NCBI RefSeq assembly: GCF_946481715.1
Contig: NZ_CAMLOV010000182.1
Span: 1-10,595, forward strand
Reading direction: 5' to 3'
DNA: 10,595 bases
From: an uncultured Mucilaginibacter sp.
GTDB taxonomy: Bacteria > Bacteroidota > Bacteroidia > Sphingobacteriales > Sphingobacteriaceae
This document shows positions 1 through 6,680 of this stretch, one piece after another. The stretch's first letter is position 1; every line of letters starts with the position of its first letter. Below the pieces are notes generated by a model that made no database searches, was not told where the DNA came from, and saw only the letters and a list, made by a program, of their open reading frames with translations. The position numbers and the translations under genes are program-made.

Positions 1-3000
1 ATGATGCCGTTGTAGCGGCCTGGTAAAGTAAGCGTGGTTTTACCCTGCTCGACCAATTTATAATTAGAGAGTGAGTAAGCCACGCCGCCCACTTGCGCAT
101 CAAACAATACATTGAGGTGGAACTGCCTGTACTTAAAATCGTGCCCCATGCTGGCTTTATACTTTGGCATGGTGTTGCCCAGGTACACCAGGTTGTCTGA
201 CAGCTTTGCGAAACCGGTAGCCGCGTCGTAAACGATCTGCCCATCTGGCGAGCGCAGGTAGCCGCGACCGTACATATCGCCCATGCTGCCGCCAACGCGT
301 GCCACAATTTGCCCGCCGCCTGTTGGGCCTGTGCGCAACACAATGGCGCTATCGGCCAGTTGCTTAATGGTGTTTTTGTTAGAGGTGAAGGTGGTGTTGA
401 TAGTCCATTCGAATCCGCCGCGATGGCGTACCGGTGTTCCGTATAACGATAGCTCCACGCCCCGGTTACTTACCTTACCTACGTTGATAACCGCCTGCGA
501 AAAGCCGGATGATTGGTCTACCGTGCGGTTAAGTATTTGGTTTTTGGTATTGCCGGTGTACAGCGCCAGGTCGAACCCTAAGCGGTTGCCGAAGAAACGC
601 ATCTCGGTACCAACTTCAAACGTGGTAGTACGTAATGGTTTCAGATCGGGGTTGGCCAGGGTACGCGGGTTTTGCAAGCCGCCGTTGTAGGTGCTGCCCG
701 CTGTGGTATAGTTAAAAGTGGTTTGGTATGGTGTTGTAGTACCACTACCCACCCCCGCAAGCGATGCACGGAATTTCATATAATCTATCCCCCGGGGCAT
801 TTTAAACGCCTCCGATGCCAGGAAGCTTAAGCTTGCCGATGGATAGAAGAAACCTACCTGGTCGGTACGGTTGGCGGTGGCCAGCATGCTCACCCAGTCC
901 TGGCGGGCAGTCATATCTAGGTATAAATAATCTTTAAAGCTGGTTGATATTAGGCCGTAAAAACTGTTAATGGCATAGGTGGAACGGAACGGCGATGTAA
1001 CCAGCGGACCAGCATTGTTGGCCAGCGAATACACGCCCGGGTACACCAACGAATCGGCACGTACCTCGTCGCGGTTGTAGGTGTTGCGCAGCATGCTGCC
1101 GCCGGCAGTAGCAGTAACGTTAAAATCTTTGTTTACCTTTTTGTTGTATTTCAGCAGGAAATCGCCGCCGGCCTCCTGCGAGTAAATATTTTGCGTGCGA
1201 TAACTTCCTTTGGGGAACTTACTACCGGCATCGTATGGGCGCTGCTGCGAGCGTTGCTCGTAACCCATATCCATTGTGGCACGCAGTTGCAGGCTAAGTG
1301 CCTTGGTGATGCTGTAAGCCGCTTGCACATTACCTGTTACCGAATTGCGGCTCGATTTGTTGATGAACTCGTAAGATACCGCGTAAGGGTTCTCGGGGAA
1401 GGAACTGAAGGGGTAGAAGATTTGCTTATCGGCTTGCCCAATTCGCCAGTAATTCTTCAGTGCATTTAGATCGGCATTGGGTTGCCAAAAAATAAACCAA
1501 TACATCAGCGACTGGTTACCATAGCCTGCGCCGGGCAGGTTATCGCTATGCTTATTGTTGTAATTTACATTAGAGCTGATCGTAAGCTTATCATTAATTT
1601 TTGAATTGACCGATAACGACAAGCTATTGCGCCCGTAACCCGTGTTCGGGGTGATCCATTTATTGCTAACGTTCGTTGCAGAAAAGCGTGCGGAAGTTTT
1701 ATCGGTACCGCCATCTATACTTACGGAATTAGTTTTGGTTACTCCCGTTTGAAAAAACTCGCGGATCTGGTTTTTATAGGGTACCCATGGCGTGCGAGTT
1801 TTACCTTGTGCCTGTGTCGTGGGGTCAAGTTGGTAAAAATTCTGCCCGTCAAACTTTGGGCCATATGCCGAGCTGGTTGCGCTGGTGCTTGCACCATCGG
1901 GCCCTGCACCAAACGAATAGTAGTTGCTGCCTGCGGTACCCTGCCCGTATTCATATTGCAGATCGGGCCAGCGGTTAACTTCCTCCATAGAGGTATTGGA
2001 GTTAAAAGTGATACCCAAGCCGCTATGCTTTGCACCTGATTTGGTGGTGATGATGATAGCACCGTTTGCCCCTCGCTGCCCATAAAGTGCAGCAGCGCCC
2101 GGGCCTTTCAGTACAGTTACGTTCTCAATATCGTTGGGGTTCAGGTCGTTTAGGTTACTGCCGTAATCCGCGGGCATAATATCGCTGCTTACGCCGTAGG
2201 CGGTTTCGCCTGCATTGGCGGTACGCCTGCCGCTACCCTGGTTTATTACCACACCATCCACCACGATCAGGGCTTCGTTATCGCCGGTGAGGTTGTTCTC
2301 GCCACGTAAGATGATCTTGTTTGAACCTGCCGGGCCGCTGTTAGAGCGGATGAGGTTTAAACCCGCCACCTTGCCAGATAGTGCGTCTGTCCAGTTGCCT
2401 GCTATGGCGTTGGTGAGCTGCTCGCCTTTTACGGAGGTGGTTGCATAACCCAGTGCCTTTTCTTCGCGTTTTATACCCAGCGCCGTCACCAGAACTTCGG
2501 TAAGCGCGGCAGATGATGGCTTAAGCGCGATGTTTAACGTAACCCGCCCGTTTGCAGGCACAGTGATGTTTTGTTTCACTTCCTTTTTGAACGACACGAA
2601 GGTTACGTCCACGTTATAAGTGCCCGCATCTATACTCAGCGAAAAACTACCATCTGCGAGTGCCACCGCAGATATACCTGCTGCCGGCACCTGTATGGAC
2701 GCACCCGGCAAAGGCTCGCCTTTTTCGTCTACTACCTTACCTTCTATCCTGCCTTTGCCCTGGCTGCGGGCAATAATTAAAATGCCGTTATCGCCCGATT
2801 GGCGGAAAGTGAAATTGGTGCCCCTTAAAAGCAGCTCTAAGGTTTCCTGTACGGTACGCTCGGCTTTTACAAACCTTATGGTACGTTTATCATTTAATGT
2901 GCTGTTACTGTAACTGATAGAAAGCCCGCTCAATTTCTCAAGCTGCTGAAAGGCATCTTTAAGCGCAATGCCATCGGCACCAAAAATTACTTTTTTGCTT

Positions 3001-3086
3001 ATTGCCGTTTGTGCCCTGGCCGTTGTTGTACCAAAAAAAGGCATCAGCAATAGCGCCAGTATGGTTATTAGCCATAACTTTTTCAT
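1..3086 (-). CDS. SusC/RagA-family TonB-dependent outer membrane receptor with STN domain (3' end outside window)
   Basis: This is an outer-membrane, TonB-energised importer subunit of the SusC type, which normally works with a SusD lipoprotein to take up glycans or other nutrients. The frame was checked at several points from the ATG at 3084-3086 to the left edge; 1028 complete codons are visible and no stop was met. Residues 1-25 form a signal peptide (MKKLWLITILALLLM..., cleavage after ARA). An STN (secretin/TonB N-terminal) domain spans about 34-106, and a carboxypeptidase-regulatory-like beta-sandwich about 113-200. The plug follows, with the SusC signature LYGQRGANGAIIITTKSG at 334-350, then the barrel. 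Family members with an STN domain usually reach about 1100-1180 residues, so the barrel end is missing. The STN domain marks it as a signalling receptor paired with the FecR and sigma genes upstream, 102 bases away. The substrate is not readable. Confidence 0.95.
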   Translation of the reverse strand, partial: MKKLWLITILALLLMPFFGTTTARAQTAISKKVIFGADGIALKDAFQQLEKLSGLSISYSNSTLNDKRTIRFVKAERTVQETLELLLRGTNFTFRQSGDNGILIIARSQGKGRIEGKVVDEKGEPLPGASIQVPAAGISAVALADGSFSLSIDAGTYNVDVTFVSFKKEVKQNITVPANGRVTLNIALKPSSAALTEVLVTALGIKREEKALGYATTSVKGEQLTNAIAGNWTDALSGKVAGLNLIRSNSGPAGSNKIILRGENNLTGDNEALIVVDGVVINQGSGRRTANAGETAYGVSSDIMPADYGSNLNDLNPNDIENVTVLKGPGAAALYGQRGANGAIIITTKSGAKHSGLGITFNSNTSMEEVNRWPDLQYEYGQGTAGSNYYSFGAGPDGASTSATSSAYGPKFDGQNFYQLDPTTQAQGKTRTPWVPYKNQIREFFQTGVTKTNSVSIDGGTDKTSARFSATNVSNKWITPNTGYGRNSLSLSVNSKINDKLTISSNVNYNNKHSDNLPGAGYGNQSLMYWFIFWQPNADLNALKNYWRIGQADKQIFYPFSSFPENPYAVSYEFINKSSRNSVTGNVQAAYSITKALSLQLRATMDMGYEQRSQQRPYDAGSKFPKGSYRTQNIYSQEAGGDFLLKYNKKVNKDFNVTATAGGSMLRNTYNRDEVRADSLVYPGVYSLANNAGPLVTSPFRSTYAINSFYGLISTSFKDYLYLDMTARQDWVSMLATANRTDQVGFFYPSASLSFLASEAFKMPRGIDYMKFRASLAGVGSGTTTPYQTTFNYTTAGSTYNGGLQNPRTLANPDLKPLRTTTFEVGTEMRFFGNRLGFDLALYTGNTKNQILNRTVDQSSGFSQAVINVGKVSNRGVELSLYGTPVRHRGGFEWTINTTFTSNKNTIKQLADSAIVLRTGPTGGGQIVARVGGSMGDMYGRGYLRSPDGQIVYDAATGFAKLSDNLVYLGNTMPKYKASMGHDFKYRQFHLNVLFDAQVGGVAYSLSNYKLVEQGKTTLTLPGRYNGI

Positions 3087-3188
3087 ATATTTACTTAATT
3101 TATACTTGTTAATCGTGAGTTTAAATTCATAACAGTGGCCCGGGTTGTGTCCAGCAATTCGGGCTTGTTTTTCATCATCGGAGTAAGT

Positions 3189-4211
3189 TTATTTCATTAT
3201 CCTTCCTCCCTTTTCGTTGGTGTTTGATATAAATAGATGTTTTCCGTTTTGCGTATAAGCCAGTCCCGATAAGGCTGTAAGATTATCCATCGCCTGCTCC
3301 AGCGGCAGGTTCATTAGCTTGGTGGTAAGGCGTACGCTGCTTAGTTCCGGTTCTGTGAAGTCAATCTTCACCCCGTACTGGCGTTCCATCGCTGAAGCAA
3401 TATCCTTTAAGGAAGTGTTATAAAAAATAAGGTTGTTGCTGATCCAGGCGCTTATATCAGCCGCATTTGTTTGGTTGAAAGCAAACAGGCCCGTTTGAGT
3501 GTTGATATTGATTTGCTCATCGGGTGTTAAATATTTAACTAACTGGCTTTTGCCATTTACATTAGCCATCACCCCTACCTTGCCGGTATTTACCGTTATA
3601 ATGACCCTGTCGTCGGCAGCATAGGCCTTTACGTTAAAGGATGTGCCCAGCACAACCGTGCTGATCTCCCCGCTTTTTACTACGAAGGGTTTATCTGACT
3701 TGTGCACCACATCAAAAAACGCCTCGCCATCCACGCTTAGCTCACGTTTATCCCCGCCAAAGTTTTTTGCATATTTAAGTGTGCTGCCACCGGCTAAGTA
3801 TGCAATTGAACCGTCGGGCAAAGTAATTTTGCTGCGTTTACCGTTAGGGTTGCTCACTACAGCAAAGGCATCGGCGGTAGTTTTATAAAAAATACTTTTG
3901 TAACCAAACCACCCCGCCGCACATGCCACTAAAATGCTGGCAGCATAAGCCAGCCACTTTCTTTTTATCGGGCGAGCTACCGCGGGTGTTTGCGATTGCG
4001 TGATATGCGTATTTATTTTAGCCCAGGTTTGCCCTGCGTTACCGGGCCGTTTAAGGCTCGCCTTCGTAGCCTCCAGGATCAGGATGGTATCACTAAACTG
4101 TGTAAGGTTATCGGGATGTCCTTCTATCCAATCCTGCAATGCCGTTAAGCCTTCGTCGCTGATGGCCTTCTCAAAATATTCAATAATTAACCGGTGGTAA
4201 CGTTCTTCCAT
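3189..4211 (-). CDS. FecR-family anti-sigma factor
   Basis: This is an inner-membrane anti-sigma factor that holds its ECF sigma factor in the cytoplasm and senses the loaded outer-membrane receptor from the periplasm. The 340-residue protein has a cytoplasmic N-terminal region (1-84) and one membrane segment at about 86-104 (WLAYAASILVACAAGWFG), preceded by a basic KRK. The periplasmic FecR domain spans about 117-212, with the typical LPDGS, GEAFFDV and LGTSFNVKAY motifs. A C-terminal STN-like domain (DUF4974 type) spans about 262-329. The length and domain order are normal for Bacteroidota FecR proteins. It lies 79 bases after the sigma gene and 102 bases before the receptor gene, all on one strand, so the three are probably co-transcribed. 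The ATG at 4211 is the first start and fits the family N-terminus (EERYHRLI...). No defect is seen. Confidence 0.95.
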   Translation of the reverse strand: MEERYHRLIIEYFEKAISDEGLTALQDWIEGHPDNLTQFSDTILILEATKASLKRPGNAGQTWAKINTHITQSQTPAVARPIKRKWLAYAASILVACAAGWFGYKSIFYKTTADAFAVVSNPNGKRSKITLPDGSIAYLAGGSTLKYAKNFGGDKRELSVDGEAFFDVVHKSDKPFVVKSGEISTVVLGTSFNVKAYAADDRVIITVNTGKVGVMANVNGKSQLVKYLTPDEQININTQTGLFAFNQTNAADISAWISNNLIFYNTSLKDIASAMERQYGVKIDFTEPELSSVRLTTKLMNLPLEQAMDNLTALSGLAYTQNGKHLFISNTNEKGGRIMK

Positions 4212-4290
4212 GATCTGCTTCTGATAACAAAGACAAATTATGGAGACCCGCTTACGTAGCAGAGTTGGTTAACATTACATTAAGAAATAG

Positions 4291-4860
4291 TTAAGCGCCC
4301 TTAGTAAAATTGGAAGAGCCTTTAAGCAATTCCCGAAGTTTTTTGATAGATTGATAAAGTGTGGTTTCTACCGTACGCACGGTGATGCCCAAAATGCCGG
4401 CAACTTCCTGCTTGCACATTCCGTCTACCCTGCTCATGAGCAGCACCTGGCGCTGTGCCGGTGGCAAGGTATCGATAAGGGAGAGCATTTTATTGTATGA
4501 TTCGCGGGCGGAAAGGATTTTGAAAGGTGTATTGGTATCCTGCAGCAATTGCTGTTGAACTGGTGTATCCTCGATAGCACATATCGGCTCCTTCTTTTTT
4601 TGAATATGATTGAGCGATAAGTTTTTGGCAGCGGTAAACAAATAGTTCTTTACATTAAGCACCCGTGCTTCACCGCGGTTATCCCAAACCTTCATAAACA
4701 GGTTGGCTATGATTTCCTCGGCAATTGCGCTATCCTTAATATAGACAGCACAAAACTGGCAAAGTGATTTATAGTAGCGGTTAAAAAGAGCCTCAAGAGC
4801 CTGCGGATCGTTTTGGCGCAACAAATCCATCAGTTCTTCATCAGTAAGGGATAGATGCAT
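4291..4860 (-). CDS. ECF RNA polymerase sigma-70 factor (Bacteroides expansion type)
   Basis: This extracytoplasmic-function sigma factor directs RNA polymerase to the transport genes when FecR releases it. With the ATG at 4858-4860 it has 189 residues, normal for the family. Region 2 spans about 22-88 (ALEALFNRYYKSLCQF... AEEIIANLFMKVWDNR), and region 4 about 125-178 (LPPAQRQVLLMSRVDG, then a helix-turn-helix at 148-170, KQEVAGILGITVRTVETTL). The frame stays open to a TTG at 4881 that would add seven residues. I prefer the ATG because that TTG is part of a likely -7 promoter box (TAGTTTTG) and the residues between do not belong to the family core. It is the first gene of the sigma-fecR-susC operon. 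The promoter resembles the housekeeping consensus in its -7 box, but no good -33 TTG sits at the right distance. Confidence 0.93.
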   Translation of the reverse strand: MHLSLTDEELMDLLRQNDPQALEALFNRYYKSLCQFCAVYIKDSAIAEEIIANLFMKVWDNRGEARVLNVKNYLFTAAKNLSLNHIQKKKEPICAIEDTPVQQQLLQDTNTPFKILSARESYNKMLSLIDTLPPAQRQVLLMSRVDGMCKQEVAGILGITVRTVETTLYQSIKKLRELLKGSSNFTKGA

Positions 4861-4878
4861 ACCAAATTTCGTTTCGGG

Positions 4879-4886
4879 CAAAACTA
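4879..4886 (-). promoter_or_regulatory. Possible -7 box for the sigma-fecR-susC operon
   Basis: Read on the minus strand the sequence is TAGTTTTG, a full match to the Bacteroidetes -7 consensus TAnnTTTG, 18 bases before the chosen ATG of the sigma gene. No TTG lies about 19 bases further upstream, so it is half a promoter by consensus. The position implies a very short leader. Confidence 0.35.
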
Positions 4887-4987
4887 AGCAAGCAATATAA
4901 ACGTAATGTTAAATTAATTATTGAAACAAAAACGTTGCAAAATAACCGTCATTAACAATAGTTTGCTAAAGTTTTTGATTTATAAAG

Positions 4988-5018
4988 TTTGATTTTCGTT
5001 CGCAAATCGATACCTTTG
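4988..5018 (+). promoter_or_regulatory. Bacteroidetes-type promoter upstream of tRNA-Ser
   Basis: TTTG at 4988-4991, a 19-base spacer, and TACCTTTG at 5011-5018 exactly match the housekeeping Bacteroidetes promoter consensus (-33 TTTG, -7 TAnnTTTG). Transcription would start near 5024. The first structure it would transcribe is a hairpin and then a terminator. The tRNA is only reached by read-through, about 86 bases from the expected start. Confidence 0.65.
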
Positions 5019-5023
5019 CGGCA

Positions 5024-5097
5024 ACAATTGTTAGTTTGTTTATAAACTAACGTTCGCAATTAAAACAACATTTCCTGCGCCTGCAGGATTTTTTTTT
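5024..5097 (+). ncRNA. Candidate small RNA or tRNA leader between a promoter and an intrinsic terminator
   Basis: A roughly 74-base transcript is bounded by the consensus promoter at 4988-5018 and the terminator at 5073-5097. It contains a perfect 8-bp hairpin, GTTAGTTT (5030-5037) with AAACTAAC (5044-5051) and loop GTTTAT, and no plausible reading frame. The ends are inferred from the promoter and terminator only. It may instead be a processed 5' leader of the tRNA-Ser precursor with a leaky terminator. I recognise no RNA family. Confidence 0.3.
5073..5097 (+). terminator. Intrinsic terminator upstream of tRNA-Ser
   Basis: A 6-bp stem, TCCTGC (5073-5078) with GCAGGA (5083-5088), has a GCCT loop and is directly followed by nine T residues (5089-5097). 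The T tract is on the plus strand only, so it terminates rightward transcription. It ends 12 bases before the tRNA. Confidence 0.6.
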
Positions 5098-5109
5098 ATT
5101 CAATTATAC

Positions 5110-5199
5110 GGAGAGGTGTCAGAGTGATCGAATGTGCCTGATTCGAAATCAGGTGTACTGTTACAGGTACCGGGGGTTTGAATCCCTCCCTCTCCGCCA
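5110..5199 (+). tRNA. tRNA-Ser (anticodon CGA), CCA encoded
   Basis: This class II tRNA decodes UCG. The acceptor stem GGAGAGG (5110-5116) pairs fully with CCTCTCC (5189-5195), followed by discriminator G and a genomically encoded CCA (5197-5199). The anticodon stem CCTGA/TCAGG closes the loop TTCGAAA, giving anticodon CGA. A long variable arm (GTAC...GTAC) is present, as expected for serine tRNAs. The T arm is GGGGG/CCCTC with one G-T pair and loop TTTGAAT (5177-5183). An integrase gene begins 246 bases downstream, pointing away, so the 3' end of this tRNA is the probable attachment site of the element to the right. The gene appears intact. Confidence 0.96.
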
Positions 5200-5220
5200 A
5201 GTTATATATCAAACTATTCA

Positions 5221-5255
5221 AAAACGCCTTAAATGCATCATTTAAGGCGTTTTTT
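5221..5255 (+). terminator. Strong intrinsic terminator after tRNA-Ser
   Basis: A perfect 15-bp stem (5221-5235 with 5239-5253) has a 3-base loop CAT and ends in six T residues (5250-5255). The stem also starts with four A residues, so it could work in both directions. It lies 21 bases after the tRNA CCA end and separates tRNA transcription from the integrase. Confidence 0.9.
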
Positions 5256-5294
5256 GTTTTCGGGCACCTCCAAAATATTCAATAATTCGCATTC

Positions 5295-5348
5295 TTCTGG
5301 TGACCTATTGGTGACCTGTCAGGCAGCAAAGGCAACAGGTCACCAGAA
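5295..5348. repeat. Cluster of three GGTGACC motifs forming an inverted repeat
   Basis: GGTGACC occurs at 5299-5305 and 5310-5316, one helical turn apart (11 bp), and inverted at 5338-5344. The outer pair extends to a perfect 12-bp inverted repeat, TTCTGGTGACCT at 5295-5306 with AGGTCACCAGAA at 5337-5348. The middle copy matches the right one over 10 bp (5310-5319 with 5335-5344). Their place between the tRNA attachment site and the integrase gene suggests integrase or excision-factor binding sites (arm-type sites). This is inference from position and repetition. Confidence 0.6.
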
Positions 5349-5373
5349 AGCTTATAAGTCCCTATCAGCCAAC

Positions 5374-5392
5374 ATGTTCAGCGAGTGAACAT
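5374..5392. promoter_or_regulatory. Palindromic operator-like site before the integrase
   Basis: ATGTTCA (5374-5380) and TGAACAT (5386-5392) form a perfect 7-bp inverted repeat around a 5-base spacer GCGAG. It ends just upstream of a possible -33 TTG at 5394-5396, a position suited to a dimeric regulator or a directional recombination factor. No T tract follows, so it is not a terminator. Confidence 0.4.
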
Positions 5393-5393
5393 C

Positions 5394-5425
5394 TTGACCG
5401 ATAGCTTAGGAAGTAACTAATTTTA
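5394..5425 (+). promoter_or_regulatory. Possible integrase promoter
   Basis: TTG (5394-5396), a 21-base spacer and TAATTTTA (5418-5425) resemble the Bacteroidetes promoter consensus with one mismatch in the -7 box and a spacer longer than the usual 19. The box is 20 bases before the integrase ATG. Confidence 0.3.
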
Positions 5426-5445
5426 TCCACTTAAAGCGATTTGAA

Positions 5446-6669
5446 ATGAACAAGTCTTTTTCTTTGCTCTTTTATGTAAAGAGTTCAAAAATGAGTGCCG
5501 ATGGCACTGCCCCTATTTACTTACGCGTTACCATTGATGGGCAACGCATCGAAATCTCCTCTAAACGGCAGGCCAATCCGTCTAAATGGAACACATCTGC
5601 ACAAAAACTAAATGGCACAGGTGAATATGTCCGCTCAGTGAACGAATACCTCAAAACCTTGGAGCACCAGGTGTATGAAGTGCACCGACAAATGATTGAA
5701 AAGAAACTGCCTTTGACGGCAGCAAACCTCAAAAACATGCTTCTTGGTAAAGAGGGAACCTCTCCCGGTAAAATGCTCATACCCATATTTGAGCAACATA
5801 ACAGGGAAGTAAAAGCACTTATCGGCAAAGAATTCGCCAAAGGCACTTTTGACCGATATGAAACAAGCCTGAAGCACACTAAGGATTTCTTGGTTTGGAA
5901 ATACAAAGTAGCTGATATAGGAATTGGAGGGGTTGACCATGAATTCATCATGTCCTATGACTTTTACCTGCGTACTGAAAGGAATTGCAACAATAACTCC
6001 ACCGTTAAGTACCTAAAAAATTTCAAAAAAATCATCCTGATCTGTATCGCTAACGGATGGCTGGATAAGGACCCTTTTGTTAAATACAAGCCAAAAGTAA
6101 AGCAAGTAAAACGCGACTACTTGAATACGGATGAATTGAGCGCCCTGGCAACTAAAAAGATGGCAAGCACCCGAACAGGGCAGGTAAGGGATATCTTCTT
6201 GTTTTGCTGCTATACAGGGTTGGCCTATGCGGATGTCAAGAAACTGAAGCGCGCAGAAATCGTAGTAGGTGTTGATGGAGGTAAATGGATCGCGACCAGC
6301 CGTAAAAAAACTGATACAGCATCTAATATACCTTTACTGCCACAAGCCATTGAGCTGATGAATAGCTACAAAGAGCATCCCCAATGCGCCGATGATGGCT
6401 TGCTATTACCCGTTCTGAGCAACCAAAAGATGAATAGCTATCTTAAAGAGATCGCCGATGCCTGCGGCATAACCAAAGAACTTACCTTCCATATTGCCCG
6501 ACATACTTTTGCTACTACTGTCACGCTTGCGAACGGCGTCTCCATTGAAAGCGTTTCTAAAATGCTTGGGCATACCAATATTAAAACAACACAGCATTAC
6601 GCCAAAATACTCGACCTGAAAGTGAGCGAGGATATGGGTGCGTTGAAGGCAAAATTCAGTACCATTTAA
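5446..6669 (+). CDS. Tyrosine-type site-specific recombinase (integrase)
   Basis: This DNA integrase presumably moves the element in and out of the tRNA-Ser site. The 407-residue protein has the three-part layout usual in Bacteroidota: an arm-DNA-binding N-domain (about 5-90, FSLLFYVKSSKMSADGTAPI...), a SAM-like core-binding domain (about 110-210) and a catalytic domain (about 225-395). Visible catalytic residues are Lys287 or Lys288 (SRKKTD), His349 and Arg352 (HIARH), His375 (LGH) and the nucleophile Tyr385 (QHYAKI). The first catalytic arginine, usually in TGLR, is replaced by Ala260 (TGLAYADV); a substitution at this position is also known in IntDOT of the conjugative transposon CTnDOT. 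The length is normal and the frame is intact. The next gene starts 11 bases after the stop, so the two are likely co-transcribed. Confidence 0.95.
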   Translation: MNKSFSLLFYVKSSKMSADGTAPIYLRVTIDGQRIEISSKRQANPSKWNTSAQKLNGTGEYVRSVNEYLKTLEHQVYEVHRQMIEKKLPLTAANLKNMLLGKEGTSPGKMLIPIFEQHNREVKALIGKEFAKGTFDRYETSLKHTKDFLVWKYKVADIGIGGVDHEFIMSYDFYLRTERNCNNNSTVKYLKNFKKIILICIANGWLDKDPFVKYKPKVKQVKRDYLNTDELSALATKKMASTRTGQVRDIFLFCCYTGLAYADVKKLKRAEIVVGVDGGKWIATSRKKTDTASNIPLLPQAIELMNSYKEHPQCADDGLLLPVLSNQKMNSYLKEIADACGITKELTFHIARHTFATTVTLANGVSIESVSKMLGHTNIKTTQHYAKILDLKVSEDMGALKAKFSTI

Positions 6670-6680
6670 TAAACCTCAGT

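Noticed and set aside
283..690. A 135-codon plus-strand frame
   Set aside because: It is antisense to the beta-barrel part of the receptor and has no family features; GC-rich antisense frames are often open.
1739..2083. A 114-codon minus-strand frame inside the receptor gene
   Set aside because: It is an out-of-frame shadow; the receptor frame reads through the same bases with the conserved SusC signature.
3095..3178. A 27-codon minus-strand reading frame (starts MMKNKPELLD) in the gap between fecR and the receptor gene, a possible leader peptide
   Set aside because: It is short, has no recognisable features and lies out of frame with the receptor; a frame of this size in a 102-base gap is expected by chance.
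4212..4290. A separate promoter for fecR in the 79-base gap after the sigma gene
   Set aside because: Only partial -7 matches and no -33 TTG at the right distance could be found.
5221..5348. Repeats near the tRNA as a CRISPR array
   Set aside because: The repeats are only 7-12 bp, partly inverted and spaced by about 4-20 bases, with no regular spacer units.
5517..5951. A 144-codon minus-strand frame opposite the integrase
   Set aside because: It is antisense to a clearly conserved integrase and shows no domain.
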